From: Pseudodonghicola flavimaris
GTDB taxonomy: Bacteria; Pseudomonadota; Alphaproteobacteria; Rhodobacterales; Rhodobacteraceae
Direction of reading: 5' to 3'
Assembly: GCF_030164425.1 (NCBI RefSeq)
Contig: NZ_JASNJD010000024.1
Span: 1-64,000 of the forward strand
Length of the DNA stretch: 64,000 nt
Notes under the pieces: model-generated
Databases searched by the model: none
Told to the model about the DNA's origin: nothing
The model's input: only the letters and a program-made list of their open reading frames with translations
Translations under genes and position numbers: made by a program
Shown: piece by piece, positions 45,604-55,174 of the stretch
Layout of the letters: every line of letters begins with the position of its first letter
Numbering within the stretch: position 1 is the stretch's first letter

Positions 45604-46089
45604 TTAACGCTTGGAGAACTGGAACGAACGGCGGGCTTTGCGCTTACCGTATTTCTTCCGTTCCACCACGCGGCTGTCGCGGGTCAGGAAGCCGGCGGCT
45701 TTCAGAGCGCCGCGCAGCGACGGATCGTACAGCTGCAGCGCCTTGGAGATGCCGTGCTTGACCGCGCCGGCCTGACCGGTCAGGCCACCGCCCTTGACGG
45801 TTGCCATCACGTCGAATTCGCCTTCGACACCGGCCACCTGGAACGGCTGGCGCAGGATCAGCTGCAGCACCGGACGGGCAAAGTACTTGTCCATTTCCTT
45901 GCCGTTGACGACGACCTTGCCGGAGCCCGGCTTGATCCAGACGCGGGCAACCGCGTCTTTCCGTTTGCCGGTGGCATAGGAGCGGCCCAGTTCGTCACGG
46001 ACGGGCTCACGCGAGATGACCTCTTCGGTCACGACTTCGACGCCGGCGACTGCGCCCAGCTCTTCGAGAGTATTGATCTGATCAGCCAT
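45604..46089 (-). CDS. rpsI: 30S ribosomal protein S9
   Basis: A 161-aa S9 with a ~32-residue acidic N-terminal extension typical of alphaproteobacteria, then [40 protein letters not shown] and the C-terminal [19 protein letters not shown] reaching the P-site. Five nt after the rplM stop. Confidence 0.98.
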   Translation of the reverse strand: MADQINTLEELGAVAGVEVVTEEVISREPVRDELGRSYATGKRKDAVARVWIKPGSGKVVVNGKEMDKYFARPVLQLILRQPFQVAGVEGEFDVMATVKGGGLTGQAGAVKHGISKALQLYDPSLRGALKAAGFLTRDSRVVERKKYGKRKARRSFQFSKR

Positions 46090-46094
46090 CTGTC

Positions 46095-46553
46095 TCAGCT
46101 CCGGGTGTTTTTCTTGTTCATGGATTTGACATCCAGAACTTCGGGGCTCTGGGCCTCATGCGGGTGTTCGGCACCGGCATAGATGCGCAGGTTGGTCATC
46201 TGCTGGCGCGACAGGCGGTTGCCCGGCAGCATGCGCTTGACGGCCTGATAGACCACACGCTCGGGGTGCGCGCCTTCCAGGATCTGCTGTTTGGTGCGCG
46301 ATTTGATGCCGCCCGGATGGCCGGTGTGCCAGTAGAAGTGCTCTTCGCGCTTCTTGCCGGTCATCTGCACCTTGTCCGCATTGATGATAATGACGTTGTC
46401 GCCCATATCCATATGCGGGGTGAAGGAGGCTTTGTGTTTGCCACGCAGGCGCATGGCGACGATCGAGGCAAGACGGCCCAGAACAACGCCTTCGGCGTCG
46501 ATCAGGATCCACTTCTTGTCGATCTCTGCAGGGGTCGCAGAAAAGGTTTTCAT
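46095..46553 (-). CDS. rplM: 50S ribosomal protein L13
   Basis: A 152-aa L13: [78 protein letters not shown]. First gene of rplM-rpsI; promoter at 46619-46647. Confidence 0.98.
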   Translation of the reverse strand: MKTFSATPAEIDKKWILIDAEGVVLGRLASIVAMRLRGKHKASFTPHMDMGDNVIIINADKVQMTGKKREEHFYWHTGHPGGIKSRTKQQILEGAHPERVVYQAVKRMLPGNRLSRQQMTNLRIYAGAEHPHEAQSPEVLDVKSMNKKNTRS

Positions 46554-46618
46554 CGGATCAGTCCCGTTTGACGTGATGCGCGGGACAAGGTTTGGCCCGC
46601 AGCGAATTCGATGGGCGG

Positions 46619-46647
46619 GGTATAAGGAAGCCCCATGACCGCGTCAA
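46619..46647 (-). promoter_or_regulatory. rplM-rpsI promoter
   Basis: On the minus strand TTGACG-N17-TATACC (5/6 and 4/6 to sigma-70 consensus, ideal spacing), giving a ~55-60 nt leader before rplM. Confidence 0.7.
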
Positions 46648-46727
46648 CTGAGACTTTTTCAAATTTATACAGCAAAAACAGTATCTTAAAAATTAGGTAC
46701 TATAATACCCCAAGGTTTTGAGCACTC

Positions 46728-48155
46728 TCAGATCGCGATCAGCTCGGACGGGCTGTCCAGCAGGGCGCAAAGCCTCTGCATCGCCTGTTCGAAGGTATCC
46801 AGCGACACCCCGGCATTGATCGCCAGGCGCACGGCATGCGGGGCGCGCGCATTGCGCTGCACGAAATCCTCGGCCGACCGGACCCGCACGCCCTCCGCCT
46901 CCGCCGCCTGCACAAAGGCGCCGGCGCGCCACCCCAGCGGCAGCGGCAGCCACAGAAACGGCACGTCCGAGCGCCACACCAGCTGATGTCCGCCAAGAGC
47001 GTTCACCGCGCATTGCACGTAATCGCGGATCACCCCGTGGACCTTGTCGGTCAGGGCCGCCAGACGCGGATCGACCAGCAGCCGCGCCATCAGATCGGTC
47101 AGCGGCGTCGCGATGCCGAAGAACCCGTGTTCCGCCGCACGCCGCAACTGCGCCGTGCGCTCGCGCGGGGCCAGGGCGAAACCGATCCGCAGCGCCGGGG
47201 TGATGCTTTTCGAGATCGAGGTGACATACCAGCTGCGCTCCGGCGCCAGCAGGCGGTAGCCGGGACCGCTGGCCTCCGACACATGATAACAGTTGTCCTC
47301 CAGGATCTGGAAATCGCAGCGACGCGCGACGTCGACCAGCGCCTGCCGGCGCGCCTGTGGCGTATGGGTCAGCGTCGGGTTGTGCGCCTCGGGCGAAGTA
47401 CAGAGGATCTGCGCATCGTGCTGGCGGGCCGCCGCCTCCAGCGCCTCGGGGATCAGCCCCTCCGCATCCATCGGCACCGGCACCACCTCGGCCCGCAGCA
47501 ATTCGGCGGCACGGCGAAACCCCGGATAGGACAGCTCCTCGACCAGGACCACCGGGCGACGGCCGCGCAGCACGGTCTGCAGCACCAGGCAAAGCGCGTT
47601 CTGCCCGCCGTTGGCCAGAACCACATCGCTTTCACGGACCCGGCCCACCGTGCTGGCGGACAGCCAACGCGCCGCCGCCTCCCGCGCCGGGCGAGAGCCT
47701 TCGCGCGAGGGGTAGTGCATCATGCCCGAGGGCGGCGCCTTGGCGATTTCCCCCAGCAGTTCCCGGATCAGGCCGGCCTGCCCGACACTGGGCAGATGCG
47801 GCGAGAACAGGTTGACGTGATAGCCATCGCCAGCCTCGCTGTTGTGCGGTGCGACGTCGTGGCGGAATTCCGGCTCGGAATCCGCCACGTCCTCTGAGTC
47901 CCGGCGATCGGCCGGCGCCACGAAGGTACCGCGCCCGACCTCCGCCAGCAGCACACCTTCGTCGGTCAGCAGCTTATAGGCCCGCGCGACGGTCCCAGGG
48001 GTGATGTCCAGCTGATAGGCAAGCTCTCGCACCGGCGGCAGTTTCTCCCCCACCGCCAACTCTCCCGTGCGGATGCCCCGGCGGATCCGGTCGATCACCG
48101 CGCGATATTTCGGCCCGGAGGCATCGGCAAAGGTATCCGCCCAAATTGTATCCAT
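46728..48155 (-). CDS. MocR-type GntR/aminotransferase regulator
   Basis: A 475-aa fusion. N-terminal GntR HTH at ~15-80 (AVGEKLPPVRELAYQLDITP, GTVARAYKLLTDEGVLLAEV), then a fold-type I aminotransferase domain with PLP-lysine in TSISKSITPALRIGFALAP and ILEDNCYHV. MocR proteins use PLP adducts to regulate B6 or amino acid genes. Start chosen for AAAGGAAA 8-9 nt upstream; an ATG at 48176 is the alternative. Divergent from the DUF1127 gene; repeats TGTACCAA lie between. Confidence 0.9.
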   Translation of the reverse strand: MDTIWADTFADASGPKYRAVIDRIRRGIRTGELAVGEKLPPVRELAYQLDITPGTVARAYKLLTDEGVLLAEVGRGTFVAPADRRDSEDVADSEPEFRHDVAPHNSEAGDGYHVNLFSPHLPSVGQAGLIRELLGEIAKAPPSGMMHYPSREGSRPAREAAARWLSASTVGRVRESDVVLANGGQNALCLVLQTVLRGRRPVVLVEELSYPGFRRAAELLRAEVVPVPMDAEGLIPEALEAAARQHDAQILCTSPEAHNPTLTHTPQARRQALVDVARRCDFQILEDNCYHVSEASGPGYRLLAPERSWYVTSISKSITPALRIGFALAPRERTAQLRRAAEHGFFGIATPLTDLMARLLVDPRLAALTDKVHGVIRDYVQCAVNALGGHQLVWRSDVPFLWLPLPLGWRAGAFVQAAEAEGVRVRSAEDFVQRNARAPHAVRLAINAGVSLDTFEQAMQRLCALLDSPSELIAI

Positions 48156-48189
48156 GACAATGTTTCCTTTGACCATCTCACCTCACCAT

Positions 48190-48254
48190 TGTACCAAGAT
48201 ACATACGAAACAAGACGAAAGTGTGTCAATACAATTCTCCGAAGGGTGTACCAA
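48190..48254. promoter_or_regulatory. Direct repeats TGTACCAA in the MocR/DUF1127 intergenic region
   Basis: TGTACCAA at 48190-48197 and 48247-48254 in the same orientation, 57 bp apart. The second copy runs into the DUF1127 start codon. MocR regulators typically bind direct repeats beside their own gene, so these are candidate sites for the divergent MocR. Confidence 0.4.
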
Positions 48255-48481
48255 TGTCTCCTCTGACGCAGTCCGGTTCTTCCACCATCGCGGGCGCAGA
48301 TCTGCGCCGCAAACCCAGCACGTCGAAGATGCAGCGCATCAAGACCGTGGTGGGGCTGTGGTTCTTCCGTCGACGCACCCGTCAGCAGCTGAGCGAACTC
48401 GACACCCATCTTCTGGAAGATATCGGCGTCACCCACGCCCAGGCGCAGAAAGAAGCCAGCCGCCCGTTCTGGCAGGGCTGA
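48254..48481 (+). CDS. DUF1127 protein
   Basis: A 75-aa small basic protein. DUF1127 core: LWFFRRRTRQQLSELDTHLL, EDIGVTHAQAQKEASRPFWQ. Such proteins in alphaproteobacteria act in RNA turnover and phosphate or stress responses. The N-terminal ~25 residues are polar. Followed by a strong terminator; divergent to the MocR regulator. Confidence 0.9.
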   Translation: MSPLTQSGSSTIAGADLRRKPSTSKMQRIKTVVGLWFFRRRTRQQLSELDTHLLEDIGVTHAQAQKEASRPFWQG

Positions 48482-48529
48482 GCCCGGCGCCTCACCTTAT
48501 CCCCGTCCGATCATTCGGACCTCTTCCTG

Positions 48530-48557
48530 GCCGGGGCTCTGCCCCGGCTCTTTTTTT
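48530..48557 (+). terminator. DUF1127 terminator
   Basis: Stem GCCGGGGC / GCCCCGGC with 3-nt loop, then TCTTTTTTT. Confidence 0.95.
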
Positions 48558-48619
48558 GCGAAACCGCCCGGGCCATCTGGACGATGGCGCCGGGCGGGTC
48601 GGATGATCGGCCCAAGACT

Positions 48620-49609
48620 TTATTCAGGCTGACAAATTTGTTTGCGAGAGATCGCCACCAGGGTGCGGAACAACAGCCCCAGGATAATCGCGCACAGCGC
48701 GGCCAGCGCCACAGAGCCCACGATCAGATGCCCCTGCGACTGTGCCACCCGGGCATAGAGGAAGGAAGCGATGGTCAGCGCCGCCACGGGAAAGGACAGC
48801 GCCCACCAGCTGAGCGCGAAGGGCAGCCGCAGCAGTTTCGGCACCTGCACCAGCACCAGCGCGGCGAAGACATAGGCGGCGTTCAGCAGGATATGTCCGA
48901 AGGCATCGATCTGACCGGCCAGCTGGTAATAGGCGATGAAGGCCACCGCCGGCGGGGCGATCAGGATCACCAGCGTCGGAAACAGCCGCGCCGGAATCGG
49001 ATTGTGGAACACGAGCCGGTTCATCACCAGGGTCAGCAACACGATCCAGAACACCAGTCCGGCGGAGAAGAACAGCCAGGAGGTCTCAATGTACCCCAGG
49101 CGGACACCGGCGACTGGTACAATCACGTTGCCCACCGCCGGAATGAACCAGGCCGGGGTCAGATGGCCGACCTCGAAGGAGCGGTGGCTGATCCAGCCCG
49201 AGACCACGGCGATGGTCAGCACCCCCTGCCCCAGCGTGCCGAGAATCCACAGCACCCGCGCCAGTTCCGGGTCGACGTTGTAATAGGCCGTCGCCGTCAG
49301 CAGCAGCGACACGGTCACCGCCGGGAAGAAAGCCAGCCGCACGGGGTGATTCCACTCGCCCTGCACGGCCCCGGGGTAGCGCAGGCCCTTCAGCAGATAG
49401 ACGCCGGCAATCACAAGAAAGACCAGCGAAGCGAAATACATCACCCACTCCCCCAATGCCCCGGCCCAGGGCAGAACTGGCTGGGCGCCATGCAGCGCCA
49501 GCGACAGCCCCATCAGCCCCATGACCACGGCGAAGAAGGTGATCGGGAAATGCGCCAGCCGCTGCCCCTGATGCGGCGCGGAAGCAGCGGGATCCGTGAT
49601 CTCAGACAT
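48620..49609 (-). CDS. SLAC1/TehA-family anion or dicarboxylate transporter
   Basis: A 329-aa protein with ten hydrophobic helices. Family segments FPITFFAVVMGLMGLSLALH, GHLTPAWFIPAVGNVIVPVA and FSLSWWALSFPVA-like FALSWWALSFPVAALTIAS. TehA/SLAC1 members conduct anions, tellurite-related substrates or dicarboxylates. An FNR-type box 55 nt upstream suggests oxygen-responsive control. Substrate not determinable. Confidence 0.9.
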   Translation of the reverse strand: MSEITDPAASAPHQGQRLAHFPITFFAVVMGLMGLSLALHGAQPVLPWAGALGEWVMYFASLVFLVIAGVYLLKGLRYPGAVQGEWNHPVRLAFFPAVTVSLLLTATAYYNVDPELARVLWILGTLGQGVLTIAVVSGWISHRSFEVGHLTPAWFIPAVGNVIVPVAGVRLGYIETSWLFFSAGLVFWIVLLTLVMNRLVFHNPIPARLFPTLVILIAPPAVAFIAYYQLAGQIDAFGHILLNAAYVFAALVLVQVPKLLRLPFALSWWALSFPVAALTIASFLYARVAQSQGHLIVGSVALAALCAIILGLLFRTLVAISRKQICQPE

Positions 49610-49663
49610 TCAAGAAACCTCATGTGTTTTGCGCGATCCTGTTCATTACCGCCGGGGCCGGCC

Positions 49664-49677
49664 TTGATTCAGGTCAA
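49664..49677 (-). promoter_or_regulatory. FNR/FnrL box upstream of the SLAC1/TehA gene
   Basis: TTGAT-TCAG-GTCAA matches TTGAT-N4-ATCAA at 9 of 10 positions, centred ~61 nt before the start codon at 49609, a usual distance for activation or repression. Confidence 0.6.
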
Positions 49678-50169
49678 AAAGTGACATCCTGAAAACAGGT
49701 TTTCTGCCGTGTGCCATGGCGCAGGACTGGCAGATCAGGGCAAAACGGCCCAATCGGACGGCAAAGGCCGAACAAACGCAAGGTCAACCGGGGTGCCGCA
49801 TCAAAGTATACAAAGATCTAACTTGAACGAGTCAGGGGACTCGCGTTAGGTGGGCCTTGGGGGGACACGATCGGGCAATTTGCAGTCTCCCCGCAGCATT
49901 TCGCAGTGTGGCATTCGGCGGAGATAAATTTGGGGGGGCCAGTCGGCGGCTGCTGTCCGCGGGGCAGATGCACAAGCGCACAAGGCCCGACCCCGACAGG
50001 CCCAGACAGGCCCGAACCCGGCAGCCTCTGCCCCGACCGACACCGCAGCCCATATCGCCACCGCCCGCACCCGGCGCTGACGATCCCGAACGATCCCGGA
50101 CTACCGCCCGGGGTCACAGGCGCCGCGTGGGTCCCTACCCCCCGCGCGGCGCCCTCTCCCCCGCACCGG
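49678..50169. other. Gene-free stretch before the thioesterase gene
   Basis: About 490 nt with no supported gene. The part 49800-49925 is less GC-rich and has a small hairpin GAGTC-AGGG-GACTC (49829-49842). The part after 49960 is very GC-rich with only low-complexity frames. A small RNA or promoter for a neighbour cannot be excluded. Confidence 0.4.
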
Positions 50170-50589
50170 TCAGCCCGGCGGAATGGAATAGGTCATCGAC
50201 GCCCGCGCCACCGGCGCCGGACTCCCCTCCGAGAACAGCAGCACATCGCCCACCGCCAGCACCCGGCCCAGCTTCAGCAGCCGGCATTCGGCCACCACAT
50301 CGCGGTCGGCGGCAGGTTTGCGCATGAAATCCAGCGAACAATTGGTGGTCACCGCCAGCGCCTGGCGGCCGATCCGCGCCAGCACCATGGCATAGACCGC
50401 CACATCCGCCAGCGCGAACATCGACGGCCCAGACACGGTGCCGCCTGGGCGCAGATGCCGCTCCGCGGTTTTCAGACGGATGACGATCCGCTCAGGTTCC
50501 AGCGCATCGATCACGAAATCCTCGCGGATCTGCGGAAAGACGCTGTGCAGATAGTCCGACAGCTCCTCGCGGGTCATGGCCAGGCTCAT
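50170..50589 (-). CDS. PaaI-type hotdog thioesterase
   Basis: A 139-aa hotdog-fold protein: HLRPGGTVSGPSMFALADVA (substrate helix with the catalytic Asp) and VTTNCSLDFMRKPAADRDVV. Hydrolyses acyl-CoA thioesters. GGAGG lies 6 nt before the ATG. Divergent from the enoyl-CoA hydratase gene by 71 nt, suggesting shared acyl-CoA metabolism. Confidence 0.88.
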   Translation of the reverse strand: MSLAMTREELSDYLHSVFPQIREDFVIDALEPERIVIRLKTAERHLRPGGTVSGPSMFALADVAVYAMVLARIGRQALAVTTNCSLDFMRKPAADRDVVAECRLLKLGRVLAVGDVLLFSEGSPAPVARASMTYSIPPG

Positions 50590-50660
50590 ATGGGTCCTCC
50601 CCCCTGTTCCTACTCGGGTCTTGCGCCTAGAGTAGCGACAACATCGTCAGGGAGGGCAAG

Positions 50661-51446
50661 ATGGGAATTCTGGAACGTCACGACACCGGCGCGGTGGCGC
50701 ATCTGCGGCTGAACGCACCGGAGCGGCTGAACGCGCTGTCAGACGAGATGCTGGCAGCGTTGCAGGCCCAGTTCGACGCGCTGAAGGAGGATCGCAGCAT
50801 TCGGGCCGTCGTGCTGTCGGGCGCCGGCAAGGTGTTCTGCGCCGGGCACGATCTGAAGCAGATGACCGCCGGCCGTCAGGCCGAAGATGGCGGCAAGGCC
50901 TATTTCAAGGATCTGTTCGATCGCTGCACCCGGATGATGCTGTCGATCCGCGACCTGCCGCAGCCGATTATCGCCCAGGCCCATGGCATCGCCACCGCCG
51001 CCGGCTGCCAGCTGGTGGCGAGCTGCGATCTGGCGGTCGCCGCGGCCGGCACCCGGTTCGGCGTCAACGGCGTCAACATCGGGCTGTTCTGTTCCACCCC
51101 GATGGTGCCGCTCAGCCGCAACATCGCCCGCAAACACGCCTTCGAGATGCTGACCACCGGCGATTTCATCGAGGCGGAGGAGGCCCGCAGCCGCGGCCTG
51201 ATCAACCGCGTCGTCGCGCCCGAGGATCTGGAGGCCGAAACCGCCGCCCTGGCCGCCAAGCTGGCCGACAAGCTGGGCGCGGCGGTCAGAATCGGCAAGC
51301 GCGCCTTCTACGATCAGATCGAGATGCCGCTGGATCAGGCCTATGATTATGCCGGGCAGGTGATGGTGGAAAATATGCTCTATCGCGATACCGAAGAAGG
51401 GATCGCCGCCTTTCTCGACAAGCGCAGCCCCGACTGGACGCAATAG
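50661..51446 (+). CDS. Enoyl-CoA hydratase/isomerase family protein
   Basis: A 261-aa crotonase-fold protein. First oxyanion-hole segment VVLSGAGKVFCAGHDLKQM; second AQAHGIATAAGCQLVASCDL; acidic residue region GVNGVNIGLFCSTPMVPLSR. This resembles ECHDC3-like hydratases rather than classical FadB/PaaF. GGGAGGG lies 6 nt upstream. Exact substrate unknown. Confidence 0.9.
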   Translation: MGILERHDTGAVAHLRLNAPERLNALSDEMLAALQAQFDALKEDRSIRAVVLSGAGKVFCAGHDLKQMTAGRQAEDGGKAYFKDLFDRCTRMMLSIRDLPQPIIAQAHGIATAAGCQLVASCDLAVAAAGTRFGVNGVNIGLFCSTPMVPLSRNIARKHAFEMLTTGDFIEAEEARSRGLINRVVAPEDLEAETAALAAKLADKLGAAVRIGKRAFYDQIEMPLDQAYDYAGQVMVENMLYRDTEEGIAAFLDKRSPDWTQ

Positions 51447-51763
51447 GCCGGCGGCGGGCGTCGGGTGAACTGATAAAATTCAATACAACAAATTCTTTCT
51501 TCGCCCCCGCCCCTGTGGCAGCCTGATGCTACTGCATCCGAACCTGGCCGTCGCCGGTGATGCGTCCCTCCGGGCCGTACTGCTCTCACCGGCTGAACCG
51601 TTTCGCCGCGACGGCCAATCTTCGTTCATCGCATCGGCTGCGGTTGTCTTTCCGATCTCCGCATCCTCGTGACCGGCGCGTCCCCTGCGCCGGGTCACGC
51701 CCCCGGGGCTTCCCCTCCGCTCTGCCGTTGCACCGGACGCGCGCCTGCCCTATCTGGCGAGAC
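51447..51763. other. Intergenic stretch upstream of trmFO
   Basis: 317 nt without a supported gene. It starts with an AT-rich patch (51475-51500) that may be a promoter and includes an imperfect 11-bp inverted repeat (GTGACCGGCGC / GCGCCGGGTCAC, one bulge) at 51669-51698, without a T-run. Confidence 0.4.
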
Positions 51764-53110
51764 ATGAGCGAGACACTTCATATCGTCGGCGGCGGCATGG
51801 CCGGGTCCGAGGCCGCCTGGCAGGCGGCAAACGCCGGGGTGCGCGTGGTGATCCACGAAATGCGCCCCAAGGTCGAAACCTTCGCCCACCGCACCGGCAA
51901 CCTGGCCGAGATGGTCTGTTCCAATTCCTTCCGGTCGGATGACAGCGAACAGAATGCGGTTGGGCTGCTGCATTGGGAAATGCGTGCCGCCGATGGGTTG
52001 ATCATGGCCACCGCCGATGCCCACCGCCTGCCCGCAGGCGGAGCGCTGGCGGTCGACCGCGATCCGTTTTCGGAAACCGTGACGGCGCGGCTGATGGATC
52101 ACCCCAATATCTCGGTCTCTTACGAAGAGGTGACCGAGCTGCCCGATCAGGGCCAGTGGATCATCGCCACCGGGCCGCTGACCTCCTCCGCCCTCGGCCA
52201 GGCGATCCAGGCAGAGACCGGCGCCGATGCGCTGGCCTTCTTCGATGCCATCGCCCCCATTGTCTATGCCGAAAGCGTCAATATGGACGTGGCCTGGATG
52301 CAGTCGCGCTATGACAAGGGCGAGACCGAGGAAGAGCGCACGGCCTACCTCAACTGCCCGATGGACAAGGATCAATACGAGGCCTTCATCGACGCGCTGC
52401 TGGCCGCCGACAAGACCGAGTTTCACGAGGGCGAAACGGCGGGCTATTTCGACGGCTGCCTGCCAATCGAGGTGATGGCCGAGCGTGGCCGCGAAACCCT
52501 GCGCCACGGGCCGATGAAGCCGGTCGGGCTGACCAATGCCCACAAGCCCGAGGAAAAGGCCTGGGCGGTGGTGCAGCTGCGCCGCGACAACGCACTGGGG
52601 ACACTCTTCAACATCGTCGGCTTCCAGACCAAGATGAAATACGGCGCGCAAACCGAGGTGTTCCGGATGATCCCGGGGCTGGAGAACGCCAGTTTCGCCC
52701 GCCTGGGTGGCATCCACCGCAACACCTTCATCAATTCGCCGACGCTGCTCGATGCGCAGATGCGGCTGAAATCACGGCCCAATATCCGCTTCGCCGGCCA
52801 GATCACCGGGGTCGAGGGCTATGTCGAAAGCGCCGCCATGGGGCTGCTGGCCGGGCGGCTGGCGGCGGCGGAGATGACCGGTGGCACGCTCAGCGCCCCG
52901 CCCGGAACCACCGCCATGGGCGCGCTGACCACCCATATCACCGGCGGCGCCGAGGCGAAGAGCTTCCAGCCGATGAACGTGAACTTCGGCCTCTTTCCCC
53001 CGGTCGAGGGGCTCAGGGGCGGGCGGCGCGGCCGCAAGGACCGCTACAAGGCCTATACCGACCGCGCGAAGGCGGATTTCCAGAGCTGGTTGGCGGGCGC
53101 CGCGGGCTGA
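51764..53110 (+). CDS. trmFO: tRNA (uracil-54,C5)-methyltransferase, folate/FAD dependent
   Basis: A 448-aa TrmFO that methylates U54 of tRNA with methylenetetrahydrofolate. FAD motif [20 protein letters not shown]; catalytic Cys region [36 protein letters not shown]-terminal [14 protein letters not shown]. Start set by the family N-terminus; no good Shine-Dalgarno. Confidence 0.96.
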   Translation: MSETLHIVGGGMAGSEAAWQAANAGVRVVIHEMRPKVETFAHRTGNLAEMVCSNSFRSDDSEQNAVGLLHWEMRAADGLIMATADAHRLPAGGALAVDRDPFSETVTARLMDHPNISVSYEEVTELPDQGQWIIATGPLTSSALGQAIQAETGADALAFFDAIAPIVYAESVNMDVAWMQSRYDKGETEEERTAYLNCPMDKDQYEAFIDALLAADKTEFHEGETAGYFDGCLPIEVMAERGRETLRHGPMKPVGLTNAHKPEEKAWAVVQLRRDNALGTLFNIVGFQTKMKYGAQTEVFRMIPGLENASFARLGGIHRNTFINSPTLLDAQMRLKSRPNIRFAGQITGVEGYVESAAMGLLAGRLAAAEMTGGTLSAPPGTTAMGALTTHITGGAEAKSFQPMNVNFGLFPPVEGLRGGRRGRKDRYKAYTDRAKADFQSWLAGAAG

Positions 53111-53182
53111 TCCGCCGCCCGCTCCCCAAGGCGTGACCGCGTGCGGCTGGAATCCGGGGCGAAAATCTGCATAGTGCGGCGC

Positions 53183-53803
53183 ATGACACAGACATATCTG
53201 GAGAAGATCTACGGCGTCGAGGACGCCGAAACGCAACGCGACGTCTATGACCAATGGGCCGGCAGCTATGATGCCGAGCTCGTTGGCGCCGATTACGCCA
53301 CGCCCGCCCGGGTCGCCGCCGCCCTGAAATCCATCCTGACCGAGGCCGAGCTGGCCCAGCCGCTGCTGGATTTCGGCTGCGGCACCGGGCTGTCCGGCCA
53401 GGCGCTGGCCGATGCCGGGTTCCAACGGCTGCACGGCGCCGATGTTTCGACCGGGATGCTGGAGGCGGCCCGCGCCAAGCAGGTCTATGAAAAGCTGATC
53501 CCACTGCCGATGGGCAACCCCGATCCGGCGCTGGTGTCGCGCTACCGGCTGGTGACGGCGGTGGGGGCGATCTCGCCCGGGGCCGCCCCGGCCTCCTGCC
53601 TGCCGGCGATCCTGATGGCGCTGCCCTCGGGCGGCCGGATCGCCTTCAGCTATAACGGCCGGGCCTTCGAGGATGCCGAATATGCCCGTACGCTGGAGCG
53701 CACCGCAGGCAGTTCCGAGGCGGTGCTGGACTTCGACGAGGATGGCCCGCATGTGGCCGGTCTCGGGTCCACCGCGCGGGTGATGGTGCTGCGGCGGCGA
53801 TGA
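53183..53803 (+). CDS. Class I SAM-dependent methyltransferase
   Basis: A 206-aa methyltransferase of the WBSCR27/TPR-methyltransferase kind. TYLEKIYGVEDAETQRDVYD then YDQWAGSYDAEL; motif I LLDFGCGTGLSGQALADAGF; GADVSTGMLEAARAKQVYEK. Substrate unknown. ATGA overlap with gluQ. Confidence 0.88.
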   Translation: MTQTYLEKIYGVEDAETQRDVYDQWAGSYDAELVGADYATPARVAAALKSILTEAELAQPLLDFGCGTGLSGQALADAGFQRLHGADVSTGMLEAARAKQVYEKLIPLPMGNPDPALVSRYRLVTAVGAISPGAAPASCLPAILMALPSGGRIAFSYNGRAFEDAEYARTLERTAGSSEAVLDFDEDGPHVAGLGSTARVMVLRRR

Positions 53804-54678
53804 GCTTCGTCACCCGGTTTGCGCCCTCTCCCACCGGGCCCCTGCATCTGGGACATGCCTATTCGGCGCTGCTGGCCTGGGATATGGCGCAGGCCGCGGG
53901 CGGGACATTCCTGCTCCGGATCGAGGATATCGACCAGAGCCGGTCCCGGCCGGAGTGGGAGGCGCAGAACTACGACGATCTGCACTGGCTGGGGCTGCGC
54001 TGGCCGACACCGGTGATGCGGCAATCGGACCGGCTGCCACGCTATGGCGCGGCGCTGGCACGGCTGAGCGATCTGGGGCTGACCTATCCCTGCCGCTGCC
54101 GCCGCGCCGATATCGAGGCCGCCGCCGGCGCGCCGCAGGAAGGCGTGCCGCAATTCGGCCCCGACGGGCGGATTTACCCCGGCACCTGCCGCACCCGGAG
54201 CATGGGCGAGGCCGGGCCCGAAGACGTGATCCGGCTGAATATGGAAAAAGCCACCGCCGCCCTGCCGCTCCGCGCCTTCACTGAAACCGGGCCGATGCAT
54301 CCCGGCAGCCATCGCCTCGACCGCGCCCGGCTGATCGAAACCGTCGGCGACATCGTCCTGGTGCGGCGGCAGATGGGCAGTTCCTATCACCTCTCGGTGG
54401 TGGTGGATGATGCCGATCAGGGGATCACCCATGTGACCCGGGGCGCCGATCTGTTCGCGGCGACACAGATCCATGTGCTGCTGCAGGCGCTGCTGGGGCT
54501 GCCGACCCCGCTCTATCACCACCACCGGCTGATCCGCGATGCCGCCGGCAAGCGGCTGGCCAAACGCGACGATGCCCGGGCGCTGGCACGCTACCGGGCG
54601 GAGGGGGTGACGCCGGAGATGATCCGGCAGATGGTCGGCGAGATGGGGCACCAGCCGGCGGGCTCGCCCCCGGCGTGA
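53800..54678 (+). CDS. gluQ: Glutamyl-Q tRNA(Asp) synthetase
   Basis: A 292-aa truncated GluRS paralogue that glutamylates queuosine in tRNA(Asp). Class I motif TRFAPSPTGPLHLGHAYSAL; zinc-type region YPCRCRRADIE and YPGTCR; KMSKS position reads KRLAKRDDA; no anticodon-binding domain. Coupled to the upstream methyltransferase gene. Confidence 0.95.
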   Translation: MSFVTRFAPSPTGPLHLGHAYSALLAWDMAQAAGGTFLLRIEDIDQSRSRPEWEAQNYDDLHWLGLRWPTPVMRQSDRLPRYGAALARLSDLGLTYPCRCRRADIEAAAGAPQEGVPQFGPDGRIYPGTCRTRSMGEAGPEDVIRLNMEKATAALPLRAFTETGPMHPGSHRLDRARLIETVGDIVLVRRQMGSSYHLSVVVDDADQGITHVTRGADLFAATQIHVLLQALLGLPTPLYHHHRLIRDAAGKRLAKRDDARALARYRAEGVTPEMIRQMVGEMGHQPAGSPPA

Positions 54679-54701
54679 GGACGGGAGGCGCGCCGCCCCC
54701 A

Positions 54702-54733
54702 CCCCGGGATATGTGAGCCAGATCGAAGGGGCG
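54702..54733. repeat. Dispersed 32-bp intergenic repeat, copy B
   Basis: CCCCGGGATAT-N4-GCCAGATCGAAGGGGCG, same as 7002-7033 apart from the central four bases. Lies between the convergent gluQ and hisI genes, matching the convergent setting of copy A. Confidence 0.7.
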
Positions 54734-54746
54734 CCGGCACGACAGG

Positions 54747-55106
54747 TTACTCCATCGGCTTCATCAGCTCCACCTCGGCGCCGTCGCGCACCGCGGTATA
54801 GAAACAGCTGCGGCGGTTGGTGTGACAGGCCGGGCCGGTCTGGTTCACCACCACCAGCAGGCAATCGCGGTCGCAATCGATGCGGAAATCCACCAGTTCC
54901 TGCACGTGGCCGGAGCTTTCGCCCTTGACCCAGAAGCTCTGCCGCGAGCGCGACCAATAGGTGACGCGGCCGGTTTCCAAGGTGCGGGCGATGGAGGCCG
55001 CGTTCATCCAGGCCATCATCAGCACCTCTCCAGTGGCCGCATCCTGAGCGATGGCGGGGATCAGCCCGGCCTCGGTATAGGTCAAAGTCGCGGGATCGAA
55101 GGACAT
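54747..55106 (-). CDS. hisI: Phosphoribosyl-AMP cyclohydrolase
   Basis: A 119-aa monofunctional HisI, third step of histidine synthesis. [40 protein letters not shown], metal ligands DCDRDC and HTNRRSCFY. No other his genes nearby. Divergent from the Fe-S scaffold gene by 68 nt. Confidence 0.97.
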   Translation of the reverse strand: MSFDPATLTYTEAGLIPAIAQDAATGEVLMMAWMNAASIARTLETGRVTYWSRSRQSFWVKGESSGHVQELVDFRIDCDRDCLLVVVNQTGPACHTNRRSCFYTAVRDGAEVELMKPME

Positions 55107-55174
55107 GAGCGGAAAACCTTTTGCAACGCCGGTCGGGCCCCCTATGTAGAGAGAAGCGAAGACGAGGGAAACCC

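Noticed and set aside
46660-46725. Terminator for the MocR gene in the AT-rich patch.
   Set aside because: Only a 4-bp stem (GGTA/TACC) precedes the T-run on the minus strand, too weak to call.
49818-49930. tRNA or small RNA remnant near the hairpin at 49829.
   Set aside because: No cloverleaf, T-loop or CCA end can be drawn, and no promoter/terminator pair frames it.
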